This document shows positions 12,036 through 23,369 of a stretch of 64,000 nucleotides of DNA, one piece after another (within the stretch, counting starts at the first letter, position 1; each line of letters starts with the position of its first letter). Under the pieces are notes generated by a model. It saw only the letters and a list, made by a program, of their open reading frames with translations. It searched no databases and was not told the DNA's origin. Origin of the DNA: Monodelphis domestica (taxonomy: Eukaryota; Chordata; Mammalia; Didelphimorphia; Didelphidae). The DNA lies in contig NC_077230.1 of assembly GCF_027887165.1 (NCBI RefSeq), positions 33,369,351 to 33,433,350 of the forward strand, read 5' to 3'. A program made the position numbers and the translations under genes.

Positions 12036-12240
12036 TTTGATCTCCCAGGGGAGAAAGCGCTGGACTTGGAGTCAGGAAGATCTGAATTTAAATACTGCTT
12101 CTGACACTTATTAGCTGTGGAAACGGGGGCGTGTCACTCATTTCCTCTAAGCCTCAGTTTCCTTATCTGTAAATGTTTGACTTAATGGCCTCAGAGGACC
12201 CTTTCAGCTCTAAATCTACAAATCCCATGATCCTATGATC
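12036..12240 (+). mobile_element. THER/MIR-type CORE-SINE
   Basis: The order is diagnostic: 'ggacttggagtcaggaagatctgaattt', then 'cctcagtttccttatctgtaaa', then 'ccctttcagctctaaatcta' and 'atcctatgatcctttt'. This is a tRNA-derived head with a CORE-like body and an L2-type tail, seen in old therian SINEs. No TSD can be read, as expected for its age. Confidence 0.75.
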
Positions 12241-14980
12241 CTTTTGAAGTTAGTACTTGTCCCTCACCCCCATCTCTTATCTTTCTTTGGCTTAGTCCAT
12301 ATACCTCATTCTTCACTTCTTTAACTATTAGTTTACTTTCTCTGTATTAATGACACGCATTCTCAGAAGAAACAGACTTCTCTAAGATATCACTTATTTG
12401 TGTTTGTGTGTGTATTTTAGAGACAAAAGTAGCTAAATTAACCATACACAGAGAGAAGGAAATTCTATTTTTAAATTGTTGAGGTACCAGTTTTGGAGTT
12501 CAAGAGAACCTAGTAGATTCTATTTTAAGCATATTATTAAACTCCTTGGTTCCCATAGTAGGGGAAAAATGAATAATAATGCATAAAAAATTAGGCACAA
12601 TCTAGGCAATGGTTAACTAGTTTTACTCAGTGGAAGAAGGTTTGGCAAATAAGAGCCAGAGAAAAATTCCCTTTACTCTCTATATCTCTGACATAATCAG
12701 CACCTCATCATTCTCTTTGGGGCAGAGCAAATGGCCTCATCCTTCTAGGAGGCAATTACAAAAGTAAAAGTCATCTATGTTTTAGGAAAAATGGAGGAAA
12801 ACCTGGAAGTTTGAGTTGAGAAAGAGCAGCTTTACTCACAGGATGGAGGACAGCAAAAGGCAATGGATATTTTTTTGTTTTTTTTTTTAAAGCTGATACA
12901 TGATACATTGAAATAGAAGCCCAGAGGATTATTAAGAGTTTTCTGGAACAACCAGTACAGAGATACGTACCAGTGATTTGTTTGGCAGGTGCTTTAAGAT
13001 AAATTAACTCGGCTGTCTATTCCTGCTCATCTCTGACCTGCTTGGGTAAAAGCCTTGGGATTTGTTGCCTTAAACTTATCAACACTAACTAGTAATTTCT
13101 GGAAAAAAGATTAGAGTTGGATCCACATAAACCAAAGCTTTGGAATTGGGGCTCCAAGGATCTGCTCTGTCATTTGCCCATGCCCTCCAAGCATTAAGCA
13201 GAGGCCTAACCATAAGAAGCCTAATAAGATCCAGGGTATTTCTAGATCAAAATTCTATTGGCCACCATTGTCCTATTAGGGTGGAACTGAGGACACAGAG
13301 TCCTGGCAGGGTAGATTTGTAAGGACAATTATAAAAAGTAAGTGGTAGCTAATTAGCAGTGGTAAATGGAAGAAATCTACAAGTTCACAAGAAATCTTCT
13401 CTGTAGTTTACCCAAGGAAAAAGTGAACCTCAGTGAGCCAAATGAGACAGAAGAGTCCAGAAGGAGGGGAAGAACATTGTGCAAATGCATTAGAAGAGGA
13501 GGAAGGATGCCTAAGGTTGAGACACAATTGGGCAATTATGCAGATGCAGAGGGAAAAGGTCAGGTCACTGAAGCTAGATAGGCTATGAGGAGTCTAAGGA
13601 ATGAGGTATCAGCTTCCTTGGCTTGTGGATGACAGGAATGTTGCATAAATAGCTATGAGAATTGCAAGAAGTGATTTGGGCCCATGATATATATGCTTAG
13701 CCCAATCCCAAATTGAGCTGCACACCCAACAGTCAATAAAGTCTACTACTATGTACATTATAAATGTAACATCTTATTGCTATCATTAACTTGTTTTAAT
13801 TCCAGGAGCAATATAATGGTCCGTTGGGGTCAGCTTGTCCCCTCCTCTCATTAGAGTTTATATTAAAGGAAAAATTAGGAATACTGACAATCATAATAAG
13901 CTGTCAGGAAAGTTCCCAACATTTAGGCAGAGGTTGGGTTTTCTGCTTTAATATGCATTTATATTCATTTCTTGCTAACCCCTTACTTCTTTGTTTGAGA
14001 GAAAATTTGGGTTACTAGAAACATTTGGGTCAAGAAGCAGCAGAATATACTAAAGTACCTGTTAATTCACAGGCATGAGGAGGGGAAGTTGGTGAAAGAG
14101 GAGGCCCTCCCTTGGCCCTTTCCTCAGCCCCAAAGGAGGCGGGTACAAATGAAAACAGCAGTCCAAGTCCTCTGCTTTAAAATGCCAGAAGGGCCCATGG
14201 CTCTCCTTGATCTCTTTCTTCCATCATTGCCATAGTGGGGCTGTTTTTTGCAGCTTCTGGGCTGCCTATTCTTTCTGGCTCAGCTCTCAAAGTTCCCACT
14301 CTTTCCTGTCTTCTAAGAGACCCTCAAAATCTCTTTCTGGTTCTGAGAAGGCTCTTCTGCTGATAAAGATTATTCTTTATCCTTTCAGTAGGAGGAGGGG
14401 CCATCATGGCTAAGCAGGGTCCCTCCTCCTGAGAATATGAGGTAGGTGATAGTATTTGGGCCCATGGCATGTTATGCTTGGTGTGTTGTGGTTTGGTGTA
14501 TTATGGCTTGGTCTTCTTCTTCTTCTGGAAGTCATTTCTGGAAGTCTACTAATGTAAAGGATTAGTAGAGAGTTGTCCAAAAAACAAAAGTCATTGGAAT
14601 ATTTTTTAAAATGCATGAAAATAGTACAGATGGAAGGCCAGAAGGAAACACAGACTGACAGGACAGCTTTGAAAGTCACATATTGAATTTATTATATACT
14701 TAAAAAGAAAAGCAAGCTATATAGAATAAAGATTTTTAGTTTCCTGTATTATCCTTTTAAATTCTATTGGTTATGAAAGTGTTCGTTTTATTTAGTATTT
14801 ATTATGTTCAGAATAAACATAAAAATATGGATTCAGCTTCTACAAGGTACCATTCCCTTTGCTAAGTATTGATAACAAGAAAAATAAAGCTATAAAGGAA
14901 TTCCATGAGTAGATACTCTATTCAGGAGCAAACTTTCACTCTCAGGAATGTGAATAAAGCATTGCTTTACACAAGAAAGT
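12241..14980. other. Mostly unclassified, possible minus-strand LTR at about 12.78-12.96 kb
   Basis: On the minus strand, 12.80-12.88 kb resembles the poly(A) region of the LTR at 18.04-18.72 kb ('gtaaagctgctctttctc' versus 'ataaagctgctttttctc', both after 'ctgctgtcct'-like sequence). The rest of the LTR cannot be traced with confidence. Plus-strand 'gtcaataaagtctact' near 13,731 is another isolated poly(A)-like site. Nothing else is recognised apart from the hairpin at 14.39 kb. Confidence 0.35.
14390..14430. other. 13-bp-stem hairpin
   Basis: AGGAGGAGGGGCC (14390-14402) is followed 15 bases later by GGTCCCTCCTCCT (14418-14430). They are reverse complements except for one G:T position. No function can be inferred. 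Confidence 0.6.
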
Positions 14981-15072
14981 GTCTCTGGACCCCATTTTGC
15001 TCATCTGTAAAATAAATGGGAATTGGACTAATGATATTTCAGGTCCTTACTCTATCTTTGATAAAGGGTTGT
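14980..15072 (+). mobile_element. THER/MIR-type SINE fragment
   Basis: 'ttgctcatctgtaaaataaatggg' followed by 'ggactaatgatatttcaggtcc' matches the 3' half of the SINE family seen at 12.04 and 17.20 kb. The head is missing. Confidence 0.55.
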
Positions 15073-15885
15073 TTCTAACTGAATGACTGCAACAAAAATA
15101 TTCAGTTGTGTTCCATAATACACAAAAGATCCAAAGTAGATATTAAACTTGAAACTCAAGATTATTCAATAAATAAACTTTATACTTTAGCACATCAATG
15201 TTTAAACTGAGTTTAGTTTAGTTGAGCCTGGTGAAAACGTGATCATAAATATGAATGCTTGAAAATTGCTTTTCATTGCTATTGGCCACCTATTCCTGAA
15301 ATCCCTTTGTTCTTTCCTCTGCATTAGTGAGATGGACCTACTAAAAAATCCCCTTAGCAAAGGTACTCTCATTCATTCTTTCTGAGGGATCCATAACCCA
15401 TAATCTATGAAAAGTTGAGAAATAGATCCTTATTTCTGGAATGAAGTCTAGAAGGAAGGGAAGTGGTATCAGTAAGGAGGATTTCTATGATGACTGCTTC
15501 TGTTCTAGGTCCTTACCCTCATCCCCAGTACATCTGTGGACAACTGGCTTTGCAAGGTATAGCTTTCTAGGTGGGGGAGGGAGGGGTCAAACAGCTAGCT
15601 ACAAACATCTGTGATTTGAATTTTGTTATTCCGAATATGGTATTTTGTCAGAGAATGTAGGTTCAGAGGGCAATTTTCTAGACAATTAAATAGGAATGGT
15701 GGATATAATAGACAGAATAATTATAGTAATTGGAATAATAATAATAATATTTGGAATAATAATTATCAAAGAAGAATAATGTAAACAATTGTCCTAATGC
15801 TTGCCTTCAGGGAGCTCAAGCACCAGATTTAATCACTATACAAGAATGGCATTGACTGTTCACAAAGACCCCAGAGAGAATGTAG
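15073..15885. other. Unclassified AT-rich DNA
   Basis: Contains short ATT/AAT-rich stretches near 15.72-15.78 kb. No recognisable element or gene. Confidence 0.45.
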
Positions 15886-16080
15886 ACTCTAAATGACCAT
15901 CCTAGTGCAAACATCAACAACATGGAAATAGGTTTTGATCAAGGACACATGGAAAACCCAGTGGAACTGCCTGTTGACTATGGGAAGGGGTGGGAGGAGG
16001 GGGGAGAAAGAATATTATTTTTGTAACCAAGGAATAATGTTCTAAATTGACTAATTAAATAAAATTTTCAAAAAAAAATA
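15886..16080 (+). mobile_element. Severely 5'-truncated L1 (3' UTR and poly(A) only)
   Basis: Starts 'gtagactctaaatgaccatc' and ends 'tgttctaaattgactaattaaataaaa' plus an A-run. It is colinear with the 3' UTR at 36.67-36.86 kb, with a G-rich tract near 15,985-16,005. Only about 190 bp of the L1 was copied. A TSD is not clear. Confidence 0.85.
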
Positions 16081-16915
16081 AACCGAGGAAACATAAGATT
16101 ATCCTGAAATAGGAATTCTCAAGTTTTCTATAAACCCTTAAGGCAAGAGAGAATGAGAAGGGTCAGGTGACATTTGTCCAAAGGCAGCAACAGGAAGACC
16201 TTGATAGTGGGTGGTCTTCACTCTTACCTAATTTTCACTTTATTATATTTTTTCAATCAGTTCAAGAATATCTTTATTGGATTTAATATGATTTATCATA
16301 AGCACCTCCTATTGTCTCTGTCCCTAAATTGCTTAATGCTCCTCTGTCAGTAGCTTAAGGGTGCAATGGAAGACACTATCAGAGTGTATTTTCCTAGGAT
16401 AGAACTGGAAAACTCAATCCCTCCACCCATTTCACCCCTTCCCCCAATCCTAAATGAGTTTTTATCTCTAGCAGGGCTATGAACAAAATGCAAAATTGCA
16501 AAGAATGTGAACCATTTTAAAAATAATTCTACCCCATAGACAAGAGCATGAGAATAACCAGTTGTTAGTAATAGTATATTCCTGAACAAACTATGGGATT
16601 ATTATTTTACAAAGGCCTTTAAAAATTCTTTTACATTTTAAATTCAACTACTGTATATTTGAGTATAATTTGATTTTCTAAAGTTTAACGGACCATTTTA
16701 GCACCATATGTCTTACATATATAGAAGAGAGACACTTGTTATGGTCTATTTCTGACCTAGGACAATTCATTAATGAAATAATTGAAGAGACAGAATTGAA
16801 TGAGATAAATGCTAGAGATCATATGTGACCTTGTTGAGCCCACCAATCAAATAATAAAAGGAGTTTGTAGCTACTCTTGGACTAATCCAGTCATTCTTGC
16901 CTCTTCTGGCCCATG
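16081..16915. other. Unclassified intergenic DNA
   Basis: No gene or repeat recognised. A short purine-rich pattern near 16.43 kb is not distinctive. Confidence 0.4.
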
Positions 16916-17045
16916 TTACTGAATTAAAATAATTTATTAAGCACTTACAATGTGAAAAACACCATAATAAAGGATAAAGGATAAAAAGAGGAAAACAAGG
17001 TCCACCCTGTTGTCAAGAAGGTGACATTCTAATAGGGAGAAAAAA
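16916..17045 (-). mobile_element. L2 tail fragment, minus strand
   Basis: 'tttattaagcacttacaatg', then 'aaggtgacattctaatagggag' is the reverse complement pattern of an L2 3' end. Confidence 0.55.
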
Positions 17046-17194
17046 ATATTCATCAGAGGTTTTAGTTCCAAGTCAGAAGGAAAAGGCCATTGGTCATGTG
17101 TATCTAGGTCACATTTGATTTTATCTTCTTTAGTGTCATTTCCATTAATAAAACAATATCTGCTCCTGATGTTGAACCCTTCGATAGAACCAAG

Positions 17195-17400
17195 ATCTTT
17201 ACTGTCAAGAAGGGATAAGGTCCTGGATTCAGAGACAGGAGGACCTAGGTTCAAATTTTACATCAGATACTGATGGAGTGACCCGAGGCAATTCACTTAA
17301 TTTCTTAATTTCTCAATTTATTCATCTGGAAAATGGGTGATGCTGACTTGATGGCCTTTAAATCCCTTCCACCCACACTAAATCTCTGATCCTATGAACT
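17195..17400 (+). mobile_element. THER/MIR-type CORE-SINE
   Basis: 'ggtcctggattcagagacaggaggacct', 'ggttcaaattt' (B box) and 'catctggaaaatgggtgatg', ending 'ctctgatcctatgaac'. Same family as 12.04-12.24 kb. Confidence 0.75.
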
Positions 17401-18039
17401 GTTTATCCTTGTATGCTTTGGGAGGTAGACTATAGCATTTATGGCAGCCGTTGAGAATGGATATCCTTTTCAAAAGTTTTTTTTTTTGCACCTTTAGCCA
17501 CCCTTAGTCATCTCCATCTGTAAGCTTTGACCCTCTTCATTGCAGTGGGGATCAGCAGGAATCACAGGTGAGAATGGTGAGGGGGCCACAGTTATTCCTG
17601 AGGCTCCTGGGCACCATCTACTGGGCTGTGACCCTCTGAATGGCACGAGATGATGGTTCAGGTATGGCGGTAGTTTAACCTCCCTGGTCCATGTTCTGCG
17701 TCCATTCTGCGTCACCCTCTGGATTCAGCTTCCCTGCCTCAGCAATGACAATAGCTTGCTAATTAGTACTACGATGGGGGAGATGACTGACTACCTCTTT
17801 TAACTTAGGACTTGCTTGGTTGTTAGCTATAGGATTAGTGGACTGGAAAGCACTGTTATTCCAAAGATTCTTAGGCTTGTCTGCCTATGAGTAGCAGTTG
17901 GTTGACAGTTGGAATGGGTGCTGAAAGGAATTGTGGACCCCTTCTGTACAAAGATTGTTCCATTTGATGGATGTGGGGGAGGGTCACTGCTATTACTAGG
18001 GCTCTTGAGCACAGGGTCCTTGTGTGGAGTGGAGTTCTG
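17401..18039. other. Unclassified DNA adjoining a minus-strand LTR
   Basis: On the minus strand this lies directly downstream of the LTR at 18.04-18.72 kb, where a leader would be if that LTR were a 5' LTR. It does not resemble the leaders at 20.2 or 31.6 kb. Two short Pro/Ser-rich open stretches on the minus strand (17,494-17,715 and 17,827-18,048) show no recognised domain. Confidence 0.35.
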
Positions 18040-18720
18040 GGGAGGCATCCCCAGAAATCACTCTAATTAACAGACAGGAGACTTGATAAGATGCTGGCAG
18101 AGAAAAAGCAGCTTTATTTGAAGAAAACAGGACAGCAGGAAAGGGGTATGAAGGGAAAGAAAAGGGATTTTTCCCACACAAGCAGCTTGTTTGGGTCAAA
18201 AACTGTCCTCTCTTCTTCTAGGTAGAATCACAGACTTTTAAAAGTTATCCAGGTGCAAGATTCTCCTCCTTCCCTCCATTCAATCTGAAGGGGGCTAGGG
18301 GGAAGGGAAAGGGGGAGTGTGATGTTTCAAGTTTTGAGCATGTGATTTTCAGCATTATATATCCTTAAAGACCCCCTTGATCAAAACAAAACAAAACAAA
18401 ACAAAACCTGTAACTATCATGGGATTTTCAGCCTAGGACAGTAAAGATACCTTTGGAACTGCCTGTTCTTTACTCCTTCAGCTTCTCTTAATCGTTGGCT
18501 TTCTTCCCTATAGATAAACTCTTCTCAAGGTTTTTGAAAATATGTCAGGAAAATTAAAAATTTTATGGGATGTGTGTGTGGGTAGATTTTGGTCTAAAAA
18601 TAGTAATACTCAGGTGGCTTGAATATGGGGGTTACGAGACAAATACTATCCTGAGGATTACGTACTGAATCTCATCCCACACATAACAAATGAAACCAAA
18701 GGCATGGCATTAAGTATAGG
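18040..18720 (-). mobile_element. Gammaretrovirus-like LTR, family B, minus strand
   Basis: Read on the minus strand: U3 starts near 18,720 ('tgtcctatacttaatgccat') and includes 'cccccatattcaagc'. A TATA-like 'gcacctggataacttttaaaa' sits near 18,245. The poly(A) region is 'cttcaaataaagctgctttt' near 18,110. It shares its block order with the LTRs at 19.39-20.08 (minus), 20.81-21.63 (minus) and 30.86-31.56 kb (plus). An (AAAAC)n stretch at 18,382-18,407 lies within it. Partner LTR and TSD are not found. Confidence 0.7.
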
Positions 18721-18999
18721 ACAGTTTGAGAGGATAGGTCCTAGCAGTTGGGTGAATTAGGATGAGTTACAAGTTCAAGGTAGTGATTGAGCTTTATGAG
18801 GGAAGAGAAGAGATTCTATGAGGCAGAAATGAGGAGGTTAGTACATTTGAGGCATGAGGGAGGGACAGAGTATAAAATACAAAGATGGGAAATAGAGTTC
18901 TGTTTGAGTAACAGAGAGAAGGCCAGTTTGACTGGATCAGAGTGGTAAGTGGAGTAATATTCAATGAGACTTGAAAGATAGGCTGGGGTCACTTTGGTA
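18721..18999. other. Unclassified spacer
   Basis: Purine-rich sequence between two LTRs. No recognised element. Confidence 0.4.
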
Positions 19000-19384
19000 A
19001 ACAGAGATGTTGATATTTTATTCTAAATGGCTATAGTGAACAGGGAGGATAATCAAACACACCTTTTCTAAGGAAATCACTTTTGAGTGAGGTAAGTGCA
19101 TTATTCTCAGAATGAGCATTTGACTTACACCCCATCCTTCCCCCACCTCTATATTCTCAAGGCAAAAACACCCAGTTAAAAATCCCCAAATGGACCCAAT
19201 TATAAATGGGATAGCCTGTTTTAAATATCAAAGACCTTTTGTTCATTGTTTATCTAAAGCTCCAAGGCAAGTCTGGAAGTGATTGATAACAAAAACTCCA
19301 ATTCAAGGGCAATAAATAATTCAGTTCCTTTTTGTCTCTTAAAAGATGTTAATGTAACTCTTCCTTTGGGTCCTTTGGTACCTG
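19000..19384 (+). mobile_element. ERV copy 1, 5' LTR (U3 part), plus strand
   Basis: Plus-strand family B U3: 'gcattattctcagaatgagc', 'tatattctcaaggc', 'tgtttatctaaagctccaag', 'gattgataacaaaaactcca', 'cttaaaagatgttaatgtaac'. The same blocks occur in the same order on the minus strand at 21.63-20.81 kb. It breaks off near 19,384, where an opposite-strand LTR begins, and resumes at about 20,083. Confidence 0.6.
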
Positions 19385-20082
19385 AATGGGATGAGATAAT
19401 ACTGGATGGTAAATTTTGTAATTTCTCCCATTTCCAAAAATAATCTTGATTTAGAAAGTAGCTTTGAAATGGCAGCAGTTTTATTTTCTTTCCATGGAAA
19501 GGGACTTGGTCCTAGTGACAAATGCCAAAGTGTAAAACAAAAGTTTTTTTTTTTTTTATAATATCCTTAATGTAAGATTTTCCTTCCTCCTCAGTTTTGC
19601 CATACAATTTTTGAATGTGGGAGCTAATTTCAGGGTGCAATGAGTAAAATATACAAAACAAAGAGTTATTTTATCTAACAATTCCCTTCCTTCCAACCTG
19701 CCATAATCATGTCACTAAGTTTAAGGATCAGTTCAAGGAGATATATATGCAAGGGAACATTTTCTTGATATCCTCAGAGATTAAAAAAAAAAAAAAAGTA
19801 ACTATACTGTATTACTGCCCTTGCTTTTGTGTTCCTTGTTATCAATCACTCTTTCTGGACTTACTGTAGGAACCCTTAGATAAAATGGTCAACAAAAGAC
19901 AACAAACCCGCCCTTATATCTTTTTTCCCTAGCTGGGGTACCTACATTGGGTGCCTCTGCCCTGAGAATATGGGGTTGCAAGGCAAATGCCATTACTCTG
20001 AGAATGATACACTCAATTCCATCACACTCACTCACTCTAACCACACTTTGAACTGAGCCCAAATGTTTAATATTAAGTCACA
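19385..20082 (-). mobile_element. Inverted family B LTR nested in the ERV copy 1 5' LTR
   Basis: On the minus strand it begins TGTGACTTAATATTAAAC at 20,082. It contains 'tgtatcattctcagagtaat', 'accccatattctcagg', 'attgataacaaggaac', a TATA-like 'aaggatattataaaaa' and poly(A) 'gaaaataaaactgctgcc' near 19,465. At about 698 bp it matches the length of the plus-strand LTR at 30.86 kb. Plus-strand LTR sequence flanks it on both sides, so it landed in an existing LTR. A clean 4-bp TSD is not visible (tacc versus gccc). Confidence 0.65.
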
Positions 20083-20190
20083 GCCCCAAACCAGAGCTTG
20101 ACAGGACAAAGGGATGGGGAGGTAGAGCAGTCTTATGATTAGGAACTCTATACATTGCCTATCTGTGCCAAGTCAATTTGCACTTCAAGC
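20083..20190 (+). mobile_element. ERV copy 1, 5' LTR continuation
   Basis: 'agcttgacaggacaaaggg' and 'gattaggaactctatacattg' match the equivalent part of the LTR at 20.81-21.63 kb read on the minus strand ('aattaggaactctatgtattg'). This supports one plus-strand LTR split by the inverted insertion. Confidence 0.5.
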
Positions 20191-20809
20191 ACAAAGCTGA
20201 AGTGCCTCCTTTTAGTTGCCACTTTACTATTATCCTTCTGACTCTGGAGAATTCCCCTGTGTGAGTTTTAGACACATCATAGACACTGGGAGAGTGTGGA
20301 GCCACTGAGTACATGGTTTCAGTGTACCTGAGAGGGGCCTGGCCATAAAAGGGGTGAAATGAGAGTTGTGTGTGTGTGCAATATATCCAGAGAAACAGGG
20401 CAGGTCAGAAGGGGGTTCTCTTGATCAAATGATCCTAAAACATCCCAAATTTGTTGAGAATTTGTAAGTCTGAAATATTCTGGCTAGATTGTAGGCTGAG
20501 AAGACCAGGGGAGCATGATTTATATTAATTTTTCCTAGTTTGCAGGGTACACCAAGTAGAGTAAGTTTGGAGTGGGCAAGATAGCACCCAGTTTGCCGAA
20601 ATTGTTGGGTTGACAAGTTCAGGAGTATGTGAATTGGGGATTTATAGCTGGTAGGGATTTGACAGTTCAAGACAACTTGATTCTAAGAGAGGCAAACATC
20701 AAGAATGGGCCAATGAATTTCAATTAAAAAGGTCAACAAAAATGAGAGAAGAAATTTATAACTATCAGAGGTACTAATAAATAGCCCCTTAGAGTTTAGA
20801 TTAGAAGCC
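20191..20809 (+). mobile_element. ERV copy 1 leader (5' untranslated internal region)
   Basis: Non-coding sequence aligned block by block with 31.76-32.16 kb: 'gtggagccactgag' / 'gtggagccccaaag', 'gagagttgtgtgtg' / 'aagagttgtgtgta', 'gagtgggcaagatagcacccagttt' / 'gagtgagcaatccagactgaccagttt'. The last ~120 bp cannot be aligned. Confidence 0.55.
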
Positions 20810-21632
20810 TGTTGAGTAGGATAAAATAAAAACAGCTTGAAAATTCCCCACTTACAGTAAGCATGAGTGAAGAAGCAGTTTTTATTCCTTTCATGAAAGT
20901 TGGCAGATGCCCTAATGGCAAATGCAACTTGGCTAAATTCAAAGGATCAATACATAGAGTTCCTAATTACTAAACTTCTTCTACTTCCTTCTTTTCCTGT
21001 CACAGTTCTAGTTGTGCAAGCTATGATGTACAGTCTTGAACATGGAGGTTTCTAACTTAGAACAGCAAAGTACAAAGGAAAAGTTACATTCCACAATCTT
21101 TTAAGAAATAAAGGAGGGGGCAGCTGGGTTGCTCAGTGGATTGAGAGCCAGGCCTAGAGATGGGAGGTCCTACCTTCAAATGTGGCCTCAGCCACTTCCC
21201 AGCTGTGTGACCCTGAGCAAGTCACTTGACCCTCATTGCCTAGCCCTTACCACTCTTCTGCCTTGGAGCCAATATACAGTATTGACTCCAAGACAGAAGG
21301 TAAGGTTTTATTAAAAAAGAAAAAAGAAAAAGAAAGAAAGGAGTAACTGAACTGCCAATTGCCCTTGAATTGGGACCCTTTATTTCTTGTTATTAATCAC
21401 TCTTCATGAGATTATCTCCAAGACTTTTAGATAAAACAGTCATCAAAAGCAACAAATTAGCCTCCGTATCCCCTACCCTAGTCAGGATAAAAATTGGGTG
21501 TTAAGCTGTGCTTTTGCTTTGAAGAAATGGAGTACAAGCAGAATACTGATTCTGAGAGTAATACACAATTCTATCTTACTGGGATAGTTTGCCCATATAT
21601 AAGAACAAAGGTAAAAAATTAAGTATTAAATA
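20810..21632 (-). mobile_element. Family B LTR, minus strand, inserted between leader and gag of ERV copy 1
   Basis: Minus-strand blocks: 'gtattactctcagaatcagt', 'attaataacaagaaat', 'cttaaaagattgtggaatgtaac', 'gtgacaggaaaag', 'aattaggaactctatg' and poly(A) 'aaaggaataaaaactgcttc' near 20,888. A later SINE (21,117-21,336) splits it. Net LTR length is about 600 bp. The ends are approximate. Confidence 0.6.
21117..21336 (+). mobile_element. tRNA-derived marsupial SINE
   Basis: Same family as 8.83 kb: 'ggggcagctgggttgctcag' head, 'gaccctgagcaagtcacttg', ending 'acagaaggtaaggtttta' and an A/G-rich tail. The short direct repeat AAAGGAG occurs on both sides. It is inserted in the minus-strand LTR and is therefore younger than it. 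Confidence 0.85.
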
Positions 21633-21879
21633 CTTTGTTTAGTATGGTCGGGAGTTCCCCTTGATAAGAGTGCTGAATGCTAGTTTTTTGGTAGAGGTTT
21701 TGTTCCTTGGAGGATTGAGTATTTCAACATTTAAATCTTTACAATAAGCAGCACCAAAAAGGAACAGTATGCTTATGCTGCCCTCTGGCTGCCAGAGGTG
21801 GGAACCTTTTGTTCTAAAAGGGAAAAAGGAGCAGAAGTATTTGGAATAATGTAGAGTGGTTGAGGATGAAAAAATCATG
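21633..21879. other. Unclassified sequence between LTR and gag
   Basis: No clear match to the leader of copy 2 or to LTR sequence. Confidence 0.4.
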
Positions 21880-22990
21880 GGATCCCCACGAAGCTCTTCC
21901 CCCTCCCTATATACCAAATCTGGCTGTCCCTCTTCCACCACAACTTCCTCTTCCTATTCCTCAGCAATCAGCACCTCCACATGAGGAAAGTTCAGTTTCC
22001 CCATCCACTCCATATGGACTCTTGGGTTGAGAACTTAGACAGCTAGAGGATCAGAAGTATGTGCCCTTGGGTGGGGCAAGGTAGTGAAGCAGTACCTATT
22101 AAAGGGCAGTGCTATTAGGACAGGGGATCAGATTTGTCAATGTTCCCCTGAATGGTTCTGAGGTCAGAAACTTTAAGAGGAAAATGAAAAATCTATTAAA
22201 AGATCCAATGGGATTAGCAGACTAATTTACTCAGTCCTAATATGTATATCTCATCTGACATGGTGTCTATACTGGACCATCTTTTCTCAGAGGAAGAACA
22301 AGGATGGATTAGATGAGCTGCCATGAGAGCCTGGGATAATGAACATCCAGGTCCAGGGTGGACCTGGGGGTAAACAAAAATTTCTACTCCAAGACCATAA
22401 TCAGGACCACAATAACCAATATGAGGGATATCAGGAGAATGATTATTCAGGGCTTAAGTACAACCCTGCCCCAGAATCAGAATTTGAATAATGTATGTGA
22501 AGGAAAACAAGAGAAAGATGAGACCCCTATTGATTTCCTGAATCAGTTGAAAGATTTGATGAGCAGATACTCTGACGTAGATATGACTGATCTCATAGGA
22601 CAAGGCCTTCTATAAACCTATTTTGGAACCAACTCTTGACCAGATATTAGCAAGAAATTATAAAAGACAGAAAGTTGGGTGAACAGACCACTAGATGAGC
22701 TATTACAACAATCCCAAGAGGTATTTGTGAGGAGAGGGGGTGATGAAATGAGGGAGCAGATGAAGGCAAGGTTCCAGGTTATGAAACAGCAGCAAGATGG
22801 ACATGCTAAGTTAATGTTAGAGCTGTTTTGAAAAGCCCCAGGGAACAGCATGCACCCACCTTTCTTGTTATAACTGTGGGGAAGTGGGACACTTGAAAGA
22901 GACAAAAAGAACAGAAGGTCTCTCTCACAGAGATGAAAGATTGAAGGGGTAGGCTAAAGGGGTCAGGGGATTTTTTGAGGAGACCCACCC
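21880..22990 (+). pseudogene. gag: ERV copy 1 gag remnant (matrix/p12, capsid, nucleocapsid)
   Basis: Begins with a Pro-rich segment (21.88-22.02 kb) and continues into a capsid-like region. An open stretch at 22,358-22,615 carries 'QNQNLNNVCEGKQEKDETPI', the gammaretroviral capsid C-terminal type of sequence. A zinc-knuckle relic follows at about 22,850-22,905 (CYNCGEVGHLKET), where the fourth ligand, normally Cys, is Thr. Several frame breaks exist, so no Gag could be made. It aligns with copy 2 at 32.17-33.05 kb with roughly three quarters of bases matching by eye. Confidence 0.75.
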
Positions 22991-23115
22991 AAAGCCCTTG
23001 ATAATAGTGGAGGGGGGGTGGATTGGGAAACCACCTTCCTGATAGATACAGCTAGATCCTCCCTAATTGTATTGCCCTTGGGAGCTAGGCTTAGTAACAA
23101 AGAGAGCTTGCTTGG
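22991..23115 (+). pseudogene. pro: ERV copy 1 protease remnant
   Basis: 'TTFLIDTARS' is encoded near 23,028-23,060, the retroviral aspartic protease active-site context with DTG changed to DTA. The sequence then jumps to the post-integrase tail: the stretch equivalent to copy 2 33.18-34.69 kb (RNase H and integrase) is absent. RT is missing from both copies. Confidence 0.65.
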
Positions 23116-23369
23116 AAGCAGTGAAAGGGGAGAATTTCCCTGATTCAGTCAATTATAATCACTGTATATGAATATATGTAAAAAGGAAAGAATGATTTTT
23201 TACTGCTATAACACCAAATGGCCATTATTGTAAGAAAAACAAGTCCCATCTCCCTTCCCACAGATCTGGGAATGGGGGTTGAGGATGAGCATACTCAGAA
23301 TACTATGTAGAGGGAAGGGATCCTGAAACCTGAAGCAAAAGTGTATTGTCTGTCTTTGTAAATCTGTGT

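Noticed and set aside
12780..12960. Possible fourth minus-strand family B LTR
   Set aside because: Only about 80 bp around the poly(A) region resembles the 18.04-18.72 kb LTR. U3 and boundaries could not be traced, so no firm call was made.
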